DNA of 64,000 nucleotides from Streptomyces sp. NBC_00237 (GTDB taxonomy: Bacteria; Actinomycetota; Actinomycetes; Streptomycetales; Streptomycetaceae), in assembly GCF_026342435.1 (NCBI RefSeq), contig NZ_JAPEMT010000003.1, positions 124,001-188,000 on the forward strand. The letters run 5' to 3'. Numbering within the stretch: the first letter of the stretch is position 1; each line of letters opens with the position of its first letter. The notes beneath the pieces were generated by a model, which did not search any database, was not told the DNA's origin, and saw only the letters and a list, made by a program, of their open reading frames with translations. The position numbers and the translations under genes are program-made. Below are positions 49,398-57,998 of the stretch, piece by piece.

Positions 49398-50228
49398 GTG
49401 ACCGAGCAGGCGCCCACGTCCGTGCAGCAGGAAATCGCCCGGGATCTGCACGTCGGCGCGTCCTTCGACGCGCCGCAGGAGATCGAGAAGCGGGTCGCCT
49501 TCCTCGCGGACCAGCTGACCTCCACCGGTCTGCGCTCTCTGGTGCTGGGCATCAGCGGCGGCGTGGACTCCACGACCGCGGGCCGCCTCTGCCAGCTCGC
49601 CGTCGAGCGGGTGCGGGAGGGCGGCGGGGACGCCACCTTCTACGCGATGCGGTTGCCGTACGGCACGCAGGCCGACGAGAAGGACGCCCAGCGCGCGCTG
49701 GAGTTCATCCAGGCCGACGAAGTGCTCACGGTGGACGTGAAGGGCGCGAGTGACGCGTCGTTGGACGCACTGCTGGCCGGAGGCACCGTCTTCCGCGACG
49801 CCCACCAGCAGGACTTCGTGCACGGCAACATCAAGGCCAGACAGCGCATGATCGCCCAGTTCGCGGTCGCGGGCGCCCGGAGCGGCCTCGTCGTGGGCAC
49901 CGACCACGCCGCCGAGGCGGTCTCCGGCTTCTTCACGAAGTTCGGCGACGGCGCGGCCGACGTGGTGCCGTTGACCGGCCTGACCAAGCGGCGCGTGCGG
50001 GCCGTGGGTGCGGAGCTCGGCGCGCCCGCCGAGCTGGTCAGCAAGGTGCCGACCGCCGACCTGGAGACGCTGGACCCCGGCAAGGCCGACGAGGACGCGC
50101 TCGGGGTCACGTACGACCAGATCGACGACTTCCTGGAGGGCAAGCCGGTCGATGCCGCCGCGTACGACATCATCGTGCGCCGCTACCGGGCCACCGAGCA
50201 CAAGCGTCAGCTGCCGATCGCACCCTGA
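49398..50228 (+). CDS. nadE: NAD+ synthetase, ammonia-dependent
   Basis: 276 residues from GTG 49398, with CGAGGAGC upstream. ATP-pyrophosphatase P-loop LGISGGVDSTTAGRL (SGGxDS), then YGTQADEKDAQRAL, NIKARQRMIAQFA, VVGTDHAAEAVSGFFTKFGDGAADVVPL and TADLETLDPGKADEDALGVTYDQIDDFLEG, all matching the short E. coli-type NadE. There is no glutaminase domain, so ammonia is the nitrogen donor. Converts nicotinate adenine dinucleotide to NAD+. Confidence 0.96.
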   Translation: MTEQAPTSVQQEIARDLHVGASFDAPQEIEKRVAFLADQLTSTGLRSLVLGISGGVDSTTAGRLCQLAVERVREGGGDATFYAMRLPYGTQADEKDAQRALEFIQADEVLTVDVKGASDASLDALLAGGTVFRDAHQQDFVHGNIKARQRMIAQFAVAGARSGLVVGTDHAAEAVSGFFTKFGDGAADVVPLTGLTKRRVRAVGAELGAPAELVSKVPTADLETLDPGKADEDALGVTYDQIDDFLEGKPVDAAAYDIIVRRYRATEHKRQLPIAP

Positions 50229-50264
50229 GCACCCATTGTCAGTGGGCGGTGGCAGTCTGTTCGC

Positions 50265-50855
50265 ATGAACTTCCGTACGAGTCGCGCGAGTCCCGCCACC
50301 GCCGCCGACTACCGCTGGATACGCGACCCCGCCTCCGCGTTCGCCCGCGCGCTGGCGGGCGGCTACACCCTGACGTTCGTACGGGGCGTGACGCCCGCCG
50401 AACTGGCCGACCGGCAGCGGGACCCGTCCCCCACGGGGGTGCTCGGCGTGCCGGGGGAGGGCGGGGACTGGGCCCTCGCCCTGCATCTCCATGACGGCCG
50501 TACGGGCATACGACCCCACGCCCTGGAAGCGCTCTCCGCCGGTTCGCGGGCCGTCTCGCACACGACCGACACCGACCTGCCCACGGACCACTTCCACTGG
50601 TACGAGGACGGTCGGCTCCGCACCGCCTTCGAGTGGCCCACGGACCGCTCCGGTTCGACCCCCGACGCGCTGAACGACGTACTGGCGGAGGTCGGCTTCG
50701 ACCTCACGGAGGTCGACGACCTGGTGGGCGGGTTCACCGTCGACGTCGACCAGAAGGCAGCCGTCTTCGCGCTCACCGAGCGGCTGACCGGAGTGCGGGT
50801 CACCGAGGAGCTGCTGACGAGACTGTCCCCGCGCCGCTCCCCTCCGGAGACGTAA
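50265..50855 (+). CDS. DUF6461 family protein
   Basis: 196 residues. The pattern ADYRWIRDPASAFARALAGGYTLTFVRGVTPAE, GDWALALHLHDG, LEALSAGSRAVSHTTDTDLPTDHFHWYEDG and VGFDLTEVDDLVGGFTVDVDQKAAVFALTERLTGVRVT is that of DUF6461. This Streptomyces family is found in several copies per genome, often near toxin-immunity-like genes. Function unknown. Confidence 0.82.
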   Translation: MNFRTSRASPATAADYRWIRDPASAFARALAGGYTLTFVRGVTPAELADRQRDPSPTGVLGVPGEGGDWALALHLHDGRTGIRPHALEALSAGSRAVSHTTDTDLPTDHFHWYEDGRLRTAFEWPTDRSGSTPDALNDVLAEVGFDLTEVDDLVGGFTVDVDQKAAVFALTERLTGVRVTEELLTRLSPRRSPPET

Positions 50856-51192
50856 GCCCAGTGGTCTGCGCGTCCCGGCAGTCTCTCCCGAGGGGTTGAT
50901 GCTCTGTTCCCGCCCGGCCGCGAGCGACGCCCAGCACGGTGCCTTCTCCGCCCCGAAGCTCACCCTGGGCGACCCGACGAATCACGTCGTCGACGGTCGT
51001 ACGGAGCGGATGGAACGCCGTGCCGTCCCGGTGTCCGTCCGAGGCGGGTGCAGCCGGACCACCACCGTCCATCCCGAGCAACCCGAACCTGGGCGGTACT
51101 CGGTGGTTTCGGCGCGACCCTGGTCATCGGCACCGTCGCGGGCCTCTCCCCGGAGGGCCGGGATTGTCAGACCCCCGTGCCACGATGGATCC
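50856..51192. other. 337-bp spacer, no supported gene
   Basis: Short frames are present but none has an RBS plus family-like sequence. The end (51165-51190, GGATTGTCAGACCCCCGTGCC) resembles text often seen upstream of Streptomyces genes (TGTCAG...CGTGCCACGATGG). It probably includes the promoter of the acetyltransferase at 51193. Confidence 0.4.
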
Positions 51193-51786
51193 ATGACCAT
51201 CGAGATCCGCCCCGCCACGGTCTTCGAGGACGTCCGCACGCTGGTCGGCCCGAAGTCCCCGACCGCCAACGTCTGTTGGTGCCTGAGCTACCGCATCCCG
51301 TCCCAGCTCAACAACTCCCTCGTCGGTCCCGCCCGAGGCGAGTACGTCGCCGGGCTGTGCCGCAAGGAGCCCCCGCCGGGAGTCCTCGCGTACGACACCG
51401 CCGGCGGTGGCGACGCGGAGCCGGTCGGCTGGGCGGCCGTCGCACCGCGCGCCGACACGACCTTCGCGCACAGCCGCAAGATTCCGCACGTGGACGACCT
51501 GCCGGTCTGGTCGCTGTGGTGCGTACGGGTGCGCCCCGGCCACCGCAAGAAGGGTCTGACGCACGCGCTCATCGCGGGGGCCGTCGAGTTCGCCCGCGCC
51601 CAGGGGGCTCCGGTGATCGAGGCGTACCCGCTCGACAACGGCGACGCCCGGGTCGACCTGACGATGGCGTACGCGGGGCTCCGCAAGAACTTCGAGCGTG
51701 CGGGCTTCACTCATGCCGCCGACACCACCTCGGTACTGGCCGGTCACCCCCGGGTTCTCATGCGCCGTGAACTGCGCGGAAGTTGA
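51193..51786 (+). CDS. GNAT-family acetyltransferase
   Basis: 197 residues. The acetyl-CoA loop is VWSLWCVRVRPGHRKKGLTHALIAGAVEFARAQG (R/QxxGxA-like). N-terminal VCWCLSYRIPSQLNN and C-terminal YAGLRKNFERAGFTHAADT are typical of a Streptomyces GNAT subgroup whose members have a Cys/Trp-rich first strand. Substrate unknown. Confidence 0.88.
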   Translation: MTIEIRPATVFEDVRTLVGPKSPTANVCWCLSYRIPSQLNNSLVGPARGEYVAGLCRKEPPPGVLAYDTAGGGDAEPVGWAAVAPRADTTFAHSRKIPHVDDLPVWSLWCVRVRPGHRKKGLTHALIAGAVEFARAQGAPVIEAYPLDNGDARVDLTMAYAGLRKNFERAGFTHAADTTSVLAGHPRVLMRRELRGS

Positions 51787-51828
51787 GGGGTCCGCCTGGG
51801 CGAACCAAGGCGAACCAACCGGAACCCG

Positions 51829-51898
51829 GACTCACGACCCCGGGCTCACGACCCCGGACTCACGACCCCGGGCTCACGACACCTGGCTCACGGCCCTG
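51829..51898. repeat. Minisatellite, 14 bp x 5, overlapping a stop codon
   Basis: Five units of GRCTCACGACCCCG; the last two are divergent. It lies between convergent genes and its last unit includes the stop codon of the toxin-like gene (51888-51890). Confidence 0.85.
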
Positions 51899-52154
51899 CC
51901 ACAAGCCAGGTGATCAGTACGGCGTCCAGTTCCCCGCTGTACCGGTGCACGACCGAGATGCCGCGCCCGCCGGTCGCCTCGGGCAGCAGCTCGACGACGT
52001 ACGAATCGGAATCCTCACCGGCGTCCGGTACGGGCCGTCCCCGCTGCGGATCGGTCTCCAGGGACGCCCTGACCGCCTCGACGGCGGCCCGTTCGCGCGG
52101 GGCGAGGTCGATCCGGGCCTTCTCGGCACTGTCGCTGTAGAAGGCCAGAGTCAC
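51888..52154 (-). CDS. Small RelE/ParE-like protein (putative toxin)
   Basis: 88 residues from GTG 52154, which overlaps the upstream stop (GTGA). AFYSDSAEKARIDLAPRERAAVEAVRASLETDPQRGRPVP, then YVVELLPEATGG and VVHRYSGELDAVLITWL, give the helix-helix-beta layout of RelE/ParE proteins. Size and coupling to a DUF6247 gene suggest a type II toxin-antitoxin-like pair. RelE-type catalytic residues cannot be assigned by eye, so toxicity is inference. Confidence 0.6.
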   Translation of the reverse strand: MTLAFYSDSAEKARIDLAPRERAAVEAVRASLETDPQRGRPVPDAGEDSDSYVVELLPEATGGRGISVVHRYSGELDAVLITWLVAGP

Positions 52155-52450
52155 CGGCTACCGGCCTCGCCCAGCTTGCGGCGCAGCTCGGCGGCGACGT
52201 CCTCGTTGGGCCGGGCCAGCGCGGCCACGCCGTCGGGGTCGAGCCGCAGCAGGACGCGGTGCCGGTACGCCTGGATGAGCTCGCGGACCTGGGCCAGGTC
52301 GTCGAGGTCGGCCTCGTCGAGCTCCGTCTCGAACCTGTCCAGATCGGCCGAACTGTGGGCCCGTAGAGCCGCACGCAGTTCGTGCAGGGTGCCCATGGGC
52401 GGCCCGGATGCGGACCGACCGGGACGGTGGTGGTCCGGTTGTGCGGTCAC
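52151..52450 (-). CDS. DUF6247 family protein (putative antitoxin)
   Basis: 99 residues. The pattern LRAHSSADLDRFETELDEADLDDLAQVRELIQAYRHRVLLRLDP matches DUF6247, short actinomycete proteins often encoded directly upstream of a small RelE-like protein. Helical and acidic in the middle, with a basic C-terminus. GTG start at 52450. The stop overlaps the downstream GTG, so the two proteins are made in step. Confidence 0.7.
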   Translation of the reverse strand: MTAQPDHHRPGRSASGPPMGTLHELRAALRAHSSADLDRFETELDEADLDDLAQVRELIQAYRHRVLLRLDPDGVAALARPNEDVAAELRRKLGEAGSR

Positions 52451-52496
52451 GGGCTTGCCTCCTCGTCACTGCTGAGACGGTGTCGCTGCTGAGACG

Positions 52497-53030
52497 CTAC
52501 CCGGGGCGGGAGCGGGTACGCACGCGTATCCGCGCGCCGGTCGGCCGGAGTCGGGGCCGAGCCACGGCCCCGTCGAGCAGCACCGGCAGTTTGCGCATGT
52601 CGTCAAAGACCACCATGTCCGGGCCGCGTGGAGGAAGAGGCCGGGGGCGGCTTTCCGTGGCCGCCACTCGACGCCACGCACACGGGCAGTCCGAGGGCTC
52701 GCAGCGCGTCCAGGGCTTCGAGGACTCCGTCGACCGGCACCAGTTCGGTGGCGACGGCCTCACGGTGGAGCCGGTCGAAGGCGGCACCCCACACGGCGGC
52801 GATCTCAGGGCTCGCGGGCAGCATCCGCAGCAACCCGGTGGCCAGACCGGGGACCACCGCTCGCCCGTCGGGGGAGCGCCGGGCCGTTTCCCGTACGACG
52901 GACCCGGTGCCGCAGCCCAACTCCAAGGACCGCCAGTGCGGTTGCACTCCGATACCGTCCAGGACCCGAACGACAGCCGACCGGCAGGCATCGGGACCTT
53001 GCCGGGTTGTCCACCCCCGCGACGTCCCAC
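52497..53030 (-). pseudogene. Scrambled methyltransferase / HAD hydrolase remnants
   Basis: On the minus strand, one frame starts with WRSLELGCGTGSVVRETARR (SAM-methyltransferase motif I). It passes within about 30 residues into FDRLHREAVATELVPVDGVLEALDALRALGLPVCVASSG, which is mid-part of a HAD-superfamily IA hydrolase. Other frames then give KAAPGLFLHAA (HAD motif III region) and MVVFDDMRKLPVLLDG (HAD C-terminal style). So a 5' methyltransferase piece has been joined to a frameshifted, internally deleted HAD gene. No intact product is possible. Confidence 0.6.
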
Positions 53031-53042
53031 TAGCGTGCCCGC

Positions 53043-53702
53043 GTGGATCTCTTCTCGTACACTTGGGCAGCGCTGCGCGCCACGGTCGCCGACCTCGCCG
53101 ACGGGGACTTCGCACGGCCGTCCGGCTGCGAGGGATGGCTGGTACAGGACCTCGTCTGTCACCTGATCATCGACGCGCAGGACGTGCTGATCACCCTGGC
53201 GACTCCCGCCACCGGCGAGCCGACCCGCAACGAGCTGACCTACTGGGACGTCACCGGCACCCCGCCGACCGGCGAGGACCCGCTCGACGCCCTCACGGTC
53301 CGGCTGGCCGCCGCGTACCAGGACCCCGCCCTGCTCAAGTTCCACCTGGACGACATCGGTTCGGCGGCAGGGCGGGCCGGAGAGCTCGTCGACCGGGCGT
53401 CATGCGTCGGCACCCGAGGCGAGGTGCTCACCGCCGACGACTACCTCTCCACGTACGTCATGGAGTGGACGCTCCACCACCTCGACCTCGTCGCCCACCT
53501 CCCGGCGAGTGCGGCCCGGCCGCCCGCCGAGGGGCTCGCGAGGTCGAGGTCGATGCTGGAGCGGATCGCGGGGGCGGCGTTCCCCGCGTCCTTCACCGAC
53601 GAGGACGCGCTGCTGGTGGGCACGGGACGGCGCGCGCCGACGGAGCAGGAGCGGGCGGAGCTGGGCGGACTGGGGGAGCGGCTGCCGTTCGTGCTGGGCT
53701 GA
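53043..53702 (+). CDS. Mycothiol-dependent maleylpyruvate isomerase-family protein (DinB-like)
   Basis: 219 residues from GTG 53043. The N-terminal four-helix DinB/MDMPI domain has FARPSGCEGWLVQDLVCHLIIDAQDVL (first metal His) and TYVMEWTLHHLDLVAHLP (second ligand pair), the His/Glu/His metal site of the family. The C-terminal domain is short. Members use mycothiol, the actinobacterial thiol, in isomerisation or transfer reactions; the substrate here is unknown. Confidence 0.87.
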   Translation: MDLFSYTWAALRATVADLADGDFARPSGCEGWLVQDLVCHLIIDAQDVLITLATPATGEPTRNELTYWDVTGTPPTGEDPLDALTVRLAAAYQDPALLKFHLDDIGSAAGRAGELVDRASCVGTRGEVLTADDYLSTYVMEWTLHHLDLVAHLPASAARPPAEGLARSRSMLERIAGAAFPASFTDEDALLVGTGRRAPTEQERAELGGLGERLPFVLG

Positions 53703-53745
53703 GCGGGGTTCGGCCGAGCGGGGTTCGGCTGAGCGGGGTTCCGCT
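53701..53745. repeat. Minisatellite, 15 bp x 3, at a stop codon
   Basis: GAGCGGGGTTCGGCC, GAGCGGGGTTCGGCT and GAGCGGGGTTCCGCT in tandem. The stop TGA of the preceding gene (53700-53702) shares the first two bases of the first unit, and TGA recurs at the joint after the second and third units. Confidence 0.85.
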
Positions 53746-53840
53746 GAGCACTGCTCGCGTACGGCGGCGACTCCGCAGGCCCCTGCTCACGTACGGGCAA
53801 ACGTTTTGCCGTGCCTGGCCGGCCCGGTGAGGATGACGCC

Positions 53841-54710
53841 ATGCCTCATTTCACCGCGCCCGACGGTACGCGACTCGCCTTCCACGTACGGGGTGAGGGC
53901 ACGCCCCTGCTCTGCCTGCCCGGCGGGCCGATGCGCGCCTCCGCCTACCTCGGAGACCTCGGCGGACTCTCGGACCACCGGCAGCTGCACCTCCTCGACC
54001 TGCGCGGAACCGGTGCCTCCGCAATCCCGGCCGACCCGACGACGTACCGCTGCGACCGACAGGTCGACGACGTCGAGGCATGGCGCGAGCACCTCGGTCT
54101 CGACCGCGTCGACGTCCTCTCGCACTCCGCGAGCGGCGACCTCGCCCTCCTGTACGCGGCCCGGTACCCGCACCGCATCCGCACCCTGACCTTCGTCACG
54201 GCCCGTGCCCGTGCCCTCGGCATCGACTTCACCGGGCAGCAGCGCAGGGAGGCGGCCGAACTGCGGGCGGCGGAGCCGTGGTACGGACAGGGGCGCGCGG
54301 CGTACGACGCGGTGTGGTCGGGGACGGTGACCGACGAGGAGTTCGAGGCGGCGCTCCCCTTCTTCTACGGACGTTGGGACGGGGCAGCGCGGGCGCACGC
54401 GGCGTCGGACGTCGAGCAGAGCAACGAGTCGGCGGCGGACGCGTATGCGACGGACGGCGCGTTCGCCCCTGCGCCGACCAGGGCGGTACTCGCCGCCTTG
54501 GACGTGCCCGTGCTCGTACTGGCCGGAGAACTCGACGGCGGACCGCGCCCGCAGGTCGCCGCCGAGGTCGCGAAGCTGTTCCCGCGCGCGGAGCTGGCGG
54601 TCCAGCCGGGAGCCGCCCACTATCCGTGGCTCGACGATCCGCGCCACTTCGTCAGCACGGTCGCGGCGTTTCTCGGGCAGGGGATCCCGGAGCGGACCGA
54701 CGACGCCTGA
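53841..54710 (+). CDS. Alpha/beta hydrolase (proline iminopeptidase/haloperoxidase-like)
   Basis: 289 residues. TPLLCLPGGPMRASAYLGDL (oxyanion GGP), HLLDLRGTGAS, nucleophile elbow VDVLSHSASGDLALLYA (Ser in SHSASG, where GxSxG is usual), VPVLVLAGELDGGP (Asp) and QPGAAHYPWLDDP (His) give a full triad. The GGPG-like start is like proline iminopeptidases (S33). Cytoplasmic; substrate unknown. Confidence 0.88.
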   Translation: MPHFTAPDGTRLAFHVRGEGTPLLCLPGGPMRASAYLGDLGGLSDHRQLHLLDLRGTGASAIPADPTTYRCDRQVDDVEAWREHLGLDRVDVLSHSASGDLALLYAARYPHRIRTLTFVTARARALGIDFTGQQRREAAELRAAEPWYGQGRAAYDAVWSGTVTDEEFEAALPFFYGRWDGAARAHAASDVEQSNESAADAYATDGAFAPAPTRAVLAALDVPVLVLAGELDGGPRPQVAAEVAKLFPRAELAVQPGAAHYPWLDDPRHFVSTVAAFLGQGIPERTDDA

Positions 54711-54981
54711 ACGCCCCCCATCGCTCAGAGCGAGCCGACGCAACGGTCCAGCTCCTGGGCGAAGCGCGGACATCGTCGGGCAGCGGCCACCGCAACTCCC
54801 GTGCGCTCCAACCCTGTTGGAGCCGTACAGACCGGGCGAAGCGCAGCAGGGGCCGGGCGAGCGTGTATCCGGCCCCGAGTACGACGACCTGGAGCGACGG
54901 CCCCCCAGCAACCCCCGCCCGAGGCGATCGGGCTGCGACGAGGGGCCGCCCCAGGCGCGGATGGGACGGGCCCCCGGTCGG

Positions 54982-56958
54982 TCAGCGGTCCTTGGACAGG
55001 GCGTACAGCTCGCCCAGCAGGCTGCCCTCCCTCGTGACCAGGTCGTCGAACGTGCCCTCCTCGCGGATGCGGCCCTTGTCGAGGACGATCACGCGGTCCG
55101 CCATCCGTACGTTGTCCAGGCGGTGCGTCACCACCAGCGTGATCCGGTCGTGGGCCGTCTCCCGCAGCGCGCGGAAGATCTCGTGCTCGCCCCGGGGATC
55201 CATCTCGCTGGTGGGTTCGTCGAGGACGAGGACGCCGGGGCTCCGGTAGAGGGCCCGGGCACAGGCGAGGCGCTGCCACTGGCCGCCGGACAGTTCGTGG
55301 CCGCCCCACACCGAGCGGGCCAGAAGCGTGTTCAGTTCGTCAGGAAGCGCGCGCAGGGTTTCGGCCATGCCGACGGACTCCGCCGATTCCCACACGCGGG
55401 TGTCGTCCTCTTCGCGCTGTTGGCCGAGCGTGATGTTCTCCCGTGCGGCGAGCGGCCAGTGACCGTTCTTCTGGGGGACCAGGCCAACGTGTTGCCACAC
55501 CGACTCCGCGTCCGCCTCCGCGAGGTCCGTCGTGTCCCAGAGGAGGCGGCCCGAGGTGGGCAGGGTCAGGCCGGTGATCAGACGGACGAGGGTGGATTTG
55601 CCCGCCCCGTTCTCGCCGACGATCGCGATGACCTCGCCGCGTCGGAGAGTGAGGGAAAGGGGGTGCAGGGCGGGCACTTCCTTGTGGGGGTAGGTGAATC
55701 CGACGTCGTCGAGGCGGATGGTGTGCGGGGGGCGGTGGACGAGGGAAGTGCCTCGGTCCGTGGTCGAGTTCCTTACTTCGTCCAGGAACTCGTGGTAATC
55801 GCTGAGATAGAGGCCGTGGTGGAACATCACCGTCCCGTAGCGAATGATCGAGTTCAGCGCCCGGCCGGACGTCTGCGACGCGACGATCGCGGTTCCGGCG
55901 ACGGCGAGCGCCATGTGGCCGCTGAGGACGAGTGCCGCGAGCGAAGCCCACATCCCGAGGACGAAGAATCCGGAGAGGGCGGCGGCGAGCGCGGTGATGC
56001 GGAGGTAGGGCCCCGCGCCTTCCAGTTCCCGCCCCTCGACCCGGTCGCACATGGTGCGGTACCAGAAATGCAGGTATTCCCGCATGGTGTTCGCGCGCAG
56101 TTCGTCGGCGAGTTCGGCGGTGGTCAGCCACCACCGCATCATTCCGCGCACGGTACGGGCGGAAATCGTACGGTCGTGAACCCGGTAGTCGATCCGCGCC
56201 GCGATCACCCCGCCGAGGCCCTTCGGCACGACCGAGAGGAGCAGGACGATCAGCAGGACAGGGTGGAGCAAGGTCAACACCGAGGCGGCGGAGACCAATT
56301 GGACGAGACCGTTGGTGAAGGTCTTCGCGTCGTCCGCGAGGTCCACCGCCCGGGCCGCCCCGATCTCGGCGGCCTGGCTGCGGTCCTTGAAGCCTTCCTG
56401 GTCGTACGCGCTCAACTCGGCCCGCATGTGGAGGTCGACGATGGTGAGGTCGGCGGCGGAGGCCACCTGGGGGTTGAGGCGGCGGGTGGCCCAGTCGGCG
56501 GCGATCCAGGCCGCCGAACCCGCCGCCTGCGCCACTCCCGCGACGACCAGCGCGGGCCATGCCGAGTCGAGTGCGGCAGCGGGGCTCGACGCCGTGAAGA
56601 GGTGGGGAAGGGCCTTGGCCACGGCGGTCAGCATGATCGCCGTACCGATCCCGGACAGCACCTGGCAGACCAGCACGGTGAGCACCATGCGGCGATCCAC
56701 CGACCAGGCCAGCCTGGCGGTCTGCGCCAGCGCGGTCGGAATGCGCCGGGCCATGTCGAGGAGGGTGGCGTCCTCCATGGCCCTGCGGTGGCGTCGCCCG
56801 TTGTAGTCCAGCTCCGGCGGCACGGTGGGGCGCGACCGCTCGGGCCGGGGCGGCGGAACGGTGGGGGAGGGGTTCGGGCCGGTGACCGGGCCGTGGTGGG
56901 TCGGGCCGTGGTGGGTCGGGCCGGGGGTGCGGGGGCGGGCTCCTTCGGATTTGCTCAT
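54982..56958 (-). CDS. ABC exporter, fused membrane and ATPase domains
   Basis: 658 residues from ATG 56958, with GAGGTGGG upstream. A His/Pro/Gly-rich N-terminal tail (with THHGPTHHGP, from a DNA repeat) leads to six membrane segments (about 85-370). The NBD follows: Walker A VGENGAGKSTLVRL, Q-loop VGLVPQKNGHWPL, signature LSGGQWQRLACARAL, Walker B VLVLDEPTSEMD, H-loop VVTHR. It works as a homo- or heterodimer. NBD-type half exporters of this group are common in peptide natural-product clusters, but no biosynthesis genes flank it here. A 48-codon frame overlaps its start. Confidence 0.93.
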   Translation of the reverse strand: MSKSEGARPRTPGPTHHGPTHHGPVTGPNPSPTVPPPRPERSRPTVPPELDYNGRRHRRAMEDATLLDMARRIPTALAQTARLAWSVDRRMVLTVLVCQVLSGIGTAIMLTAVAKALPHLFTASSPAAALDSAWPALVVAGVAQAAGSAAWIAADWATRRLNPQVASAADLTIVDLHMRAELSAYDQEGFKDRSQAAEIGAARAVDLADDAKTFTNGLVQLVSAASVLTLLHPVLLIVLLLSVVPKGLGGVIAARIDYRVHDRTISARTVRGMMRWWLTTAELADELRANTMREYLHFWYRTMCDRVEGRELEGAGPYLRITALAAALSGFFVLGMWASLAALVLSGHMALAVAGTAIVASQTSGRALNSIIRYGTVMFHHGLYLSDYHEFLDEVRNSTTDRGTSLVHRPPHTIRLDDVGFTYPHKEVPALHPLSLTLRRGEVIAIVGENGAGKSTLVRLITGLTLPTSGRLLWDTTDLAEADAESVWQHVGLVPQKNGHWPLAARENITLGQQREEDDTRVWESAESVGMAETLRALPDELNTLLARSVWGGHELSGGQWQRLACARALYRSPGVLVLDEPTSEMDPRGEHEIFRALRETAHDRITLVVTHRLDNVRMADRVIVLDKGRIREEGTFDDLVTREGSLLGELYALSKDR

Positions 56959-57101
56959 GCGGCCCACCTCGGTGAACGGCGTGAGGAGGAGCCCAGTGGC
57001 AGTGCCCTGACGGAGTCAACCTGCTGCCGTGGGCGGACGACGGAAACGGGAGGATTCTCGAACGCAAAGTGACGCCGGGTGCGGGAGCGAACGGAATGCA
57101 C
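56955..57101 (-). CDS. Possible 48-aa leader frame coupled to the ABC exporter
   Basis: GTG at 57101 follows a perfect AGGAGG by 4 nt. The frame ends in TGA overlapping the exporter ATG (ATGA at 56955-56958). The peptide is basic and Ser/Arg/Val-rich (FAFENPPVSVV in the middle) with no Cys. Third-position G+C is only about 70%, well below neighbouring genes, so translation for coupling is more likely than a conserved product. I do not recognise it as a RiPP precursor. Confidence 0.3.
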   Translation of the reverse strand: MHSVRSRTRRHFAFENPPVSVVRPRQQVDSVRALPLGSSSRRSPRWAA

Positions 57102-57430
57102 GGGTCCTCCTGAGGTGAAGCGAACGGATTCGGCAGCCGGGAAACTCTCCTGATCAAGGACCCGTTACGGGGGCGCCGAGACGAATCGTCGCGTGCATGT
57201 TCGAGCCCGTGGCGTGGGGCGGGCGAGTGCTGAGCGCGCGGGCTGTGATCCGGCGTTCGATTCACCCGTAGGTGGCCCTTCACTCGGGAGAGGGATTGCC
57301 GGGAGGCGTTCTGATGACGTGACAGCTGGCGTGCCGGGTGACACGACGTGGCGTGCCATGACGGGCCCGGCTGGGCTGGGGGCCCGGCGGACCCGGCGGG
57401 TGCCCGGCAGGAACAGGGGAGGGAGGCGTC
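57102..57430. other. 329-bp divergent spacer
   Basis: Lies between the exporter leader and the Imm49-like gene. No supported gene. The least GC-rich part, 57120-57190 (GAAACTCTCCTGATCAAGGA), probably holds promoters, but no clear boxes can be assigned. Confidence 0.35.
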
Positions 57431-57967
57431 GTGCGGGACGTCGCGTGTCACGGAGTCGACGAGCAGCGCATCGCCCCGGCGCTGGAGGACGTCGAAGGGC
57501 GGGCGTTCGGGTACTGGTACTCGGCGACGTACGGGAGTTCTGGCCTGTGCGGCCTCCAACGGATGTGCCTCTACCTCACCGAGGCCACCGGCCACCTCCC
57601 CCGCGACTGGCCCTCCGTCACTCCGCGCAAGCCCGACGCCACTGAACGAGCCTCCGCAGCAGCTGAGTTGGATGCAGCCGCCGTTTCGACCCCGAACCAG
57701 CGGCCGCTGCGCGTGCTCCTGGAGGGCGATCGGCGCCTCTTAGAGGCCGCTCTGACGGACCGTCTGGTACGGCTCTCCGAGGACGCCCCTGCCGACGCGC
57801 CCGTCCGTAGCCTGCTTCCGCTGGCCACAATCTCCCTGGCCCCATTGGCCGTTCAGCTCCAGGGGTGGGCGCTGGGCGTCACGTCCGGCTATCTGCCGCA
57901 GGGGCTCGTAACGGGCTCCGAAGTAAGGCGGAACAAGGCCGAGGGGAGTGGTGCGGGCCCGGAGTGA
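57431..57967 (+). CDS. Imm49-like immunity protein
   Basis: 178 residues from GTG 57431, with GGGAGGG upstream. The start VDEQRIAPALEDVEGRAFGYWY and the end DAPVRSLLPLATISLAPLAVQLQGWALGVTSGYLPQGLV resemble, from memory, Imm49-family proteins of Streptomyces, which are proposed immunity proteins for polymorphic toxins. It seems shorter than typical members. No toxin gene lies beside it. Assignment is tentative. Confidence 0.5.
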   Translation: MRDVACHGVDEQRIAPALEDVEGRAFGYWYSATYGSSGLCGLQRMCLYLTEATGHLPRDWPSVTPRKPDATERASAAAELDAAAVSTPNQRPLRVLLEGDRRLLEAALTDRLVRLSEDAPADAPVRSLLPLATISLAPLAVQLQGWALGVTSGYLPQGLVTGSEVRRNKAEGSGAGPE

Positions 57968-57998
57968 ACAGGCCCGCTCCCACGGCTGGTTGAGGCTC

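Noticed and set aside
54445..57072. 875-codon plus-strand frame over the ABC exporter
   Set aside because: Antisense shadow of the exporter, which has all NBD motifs.
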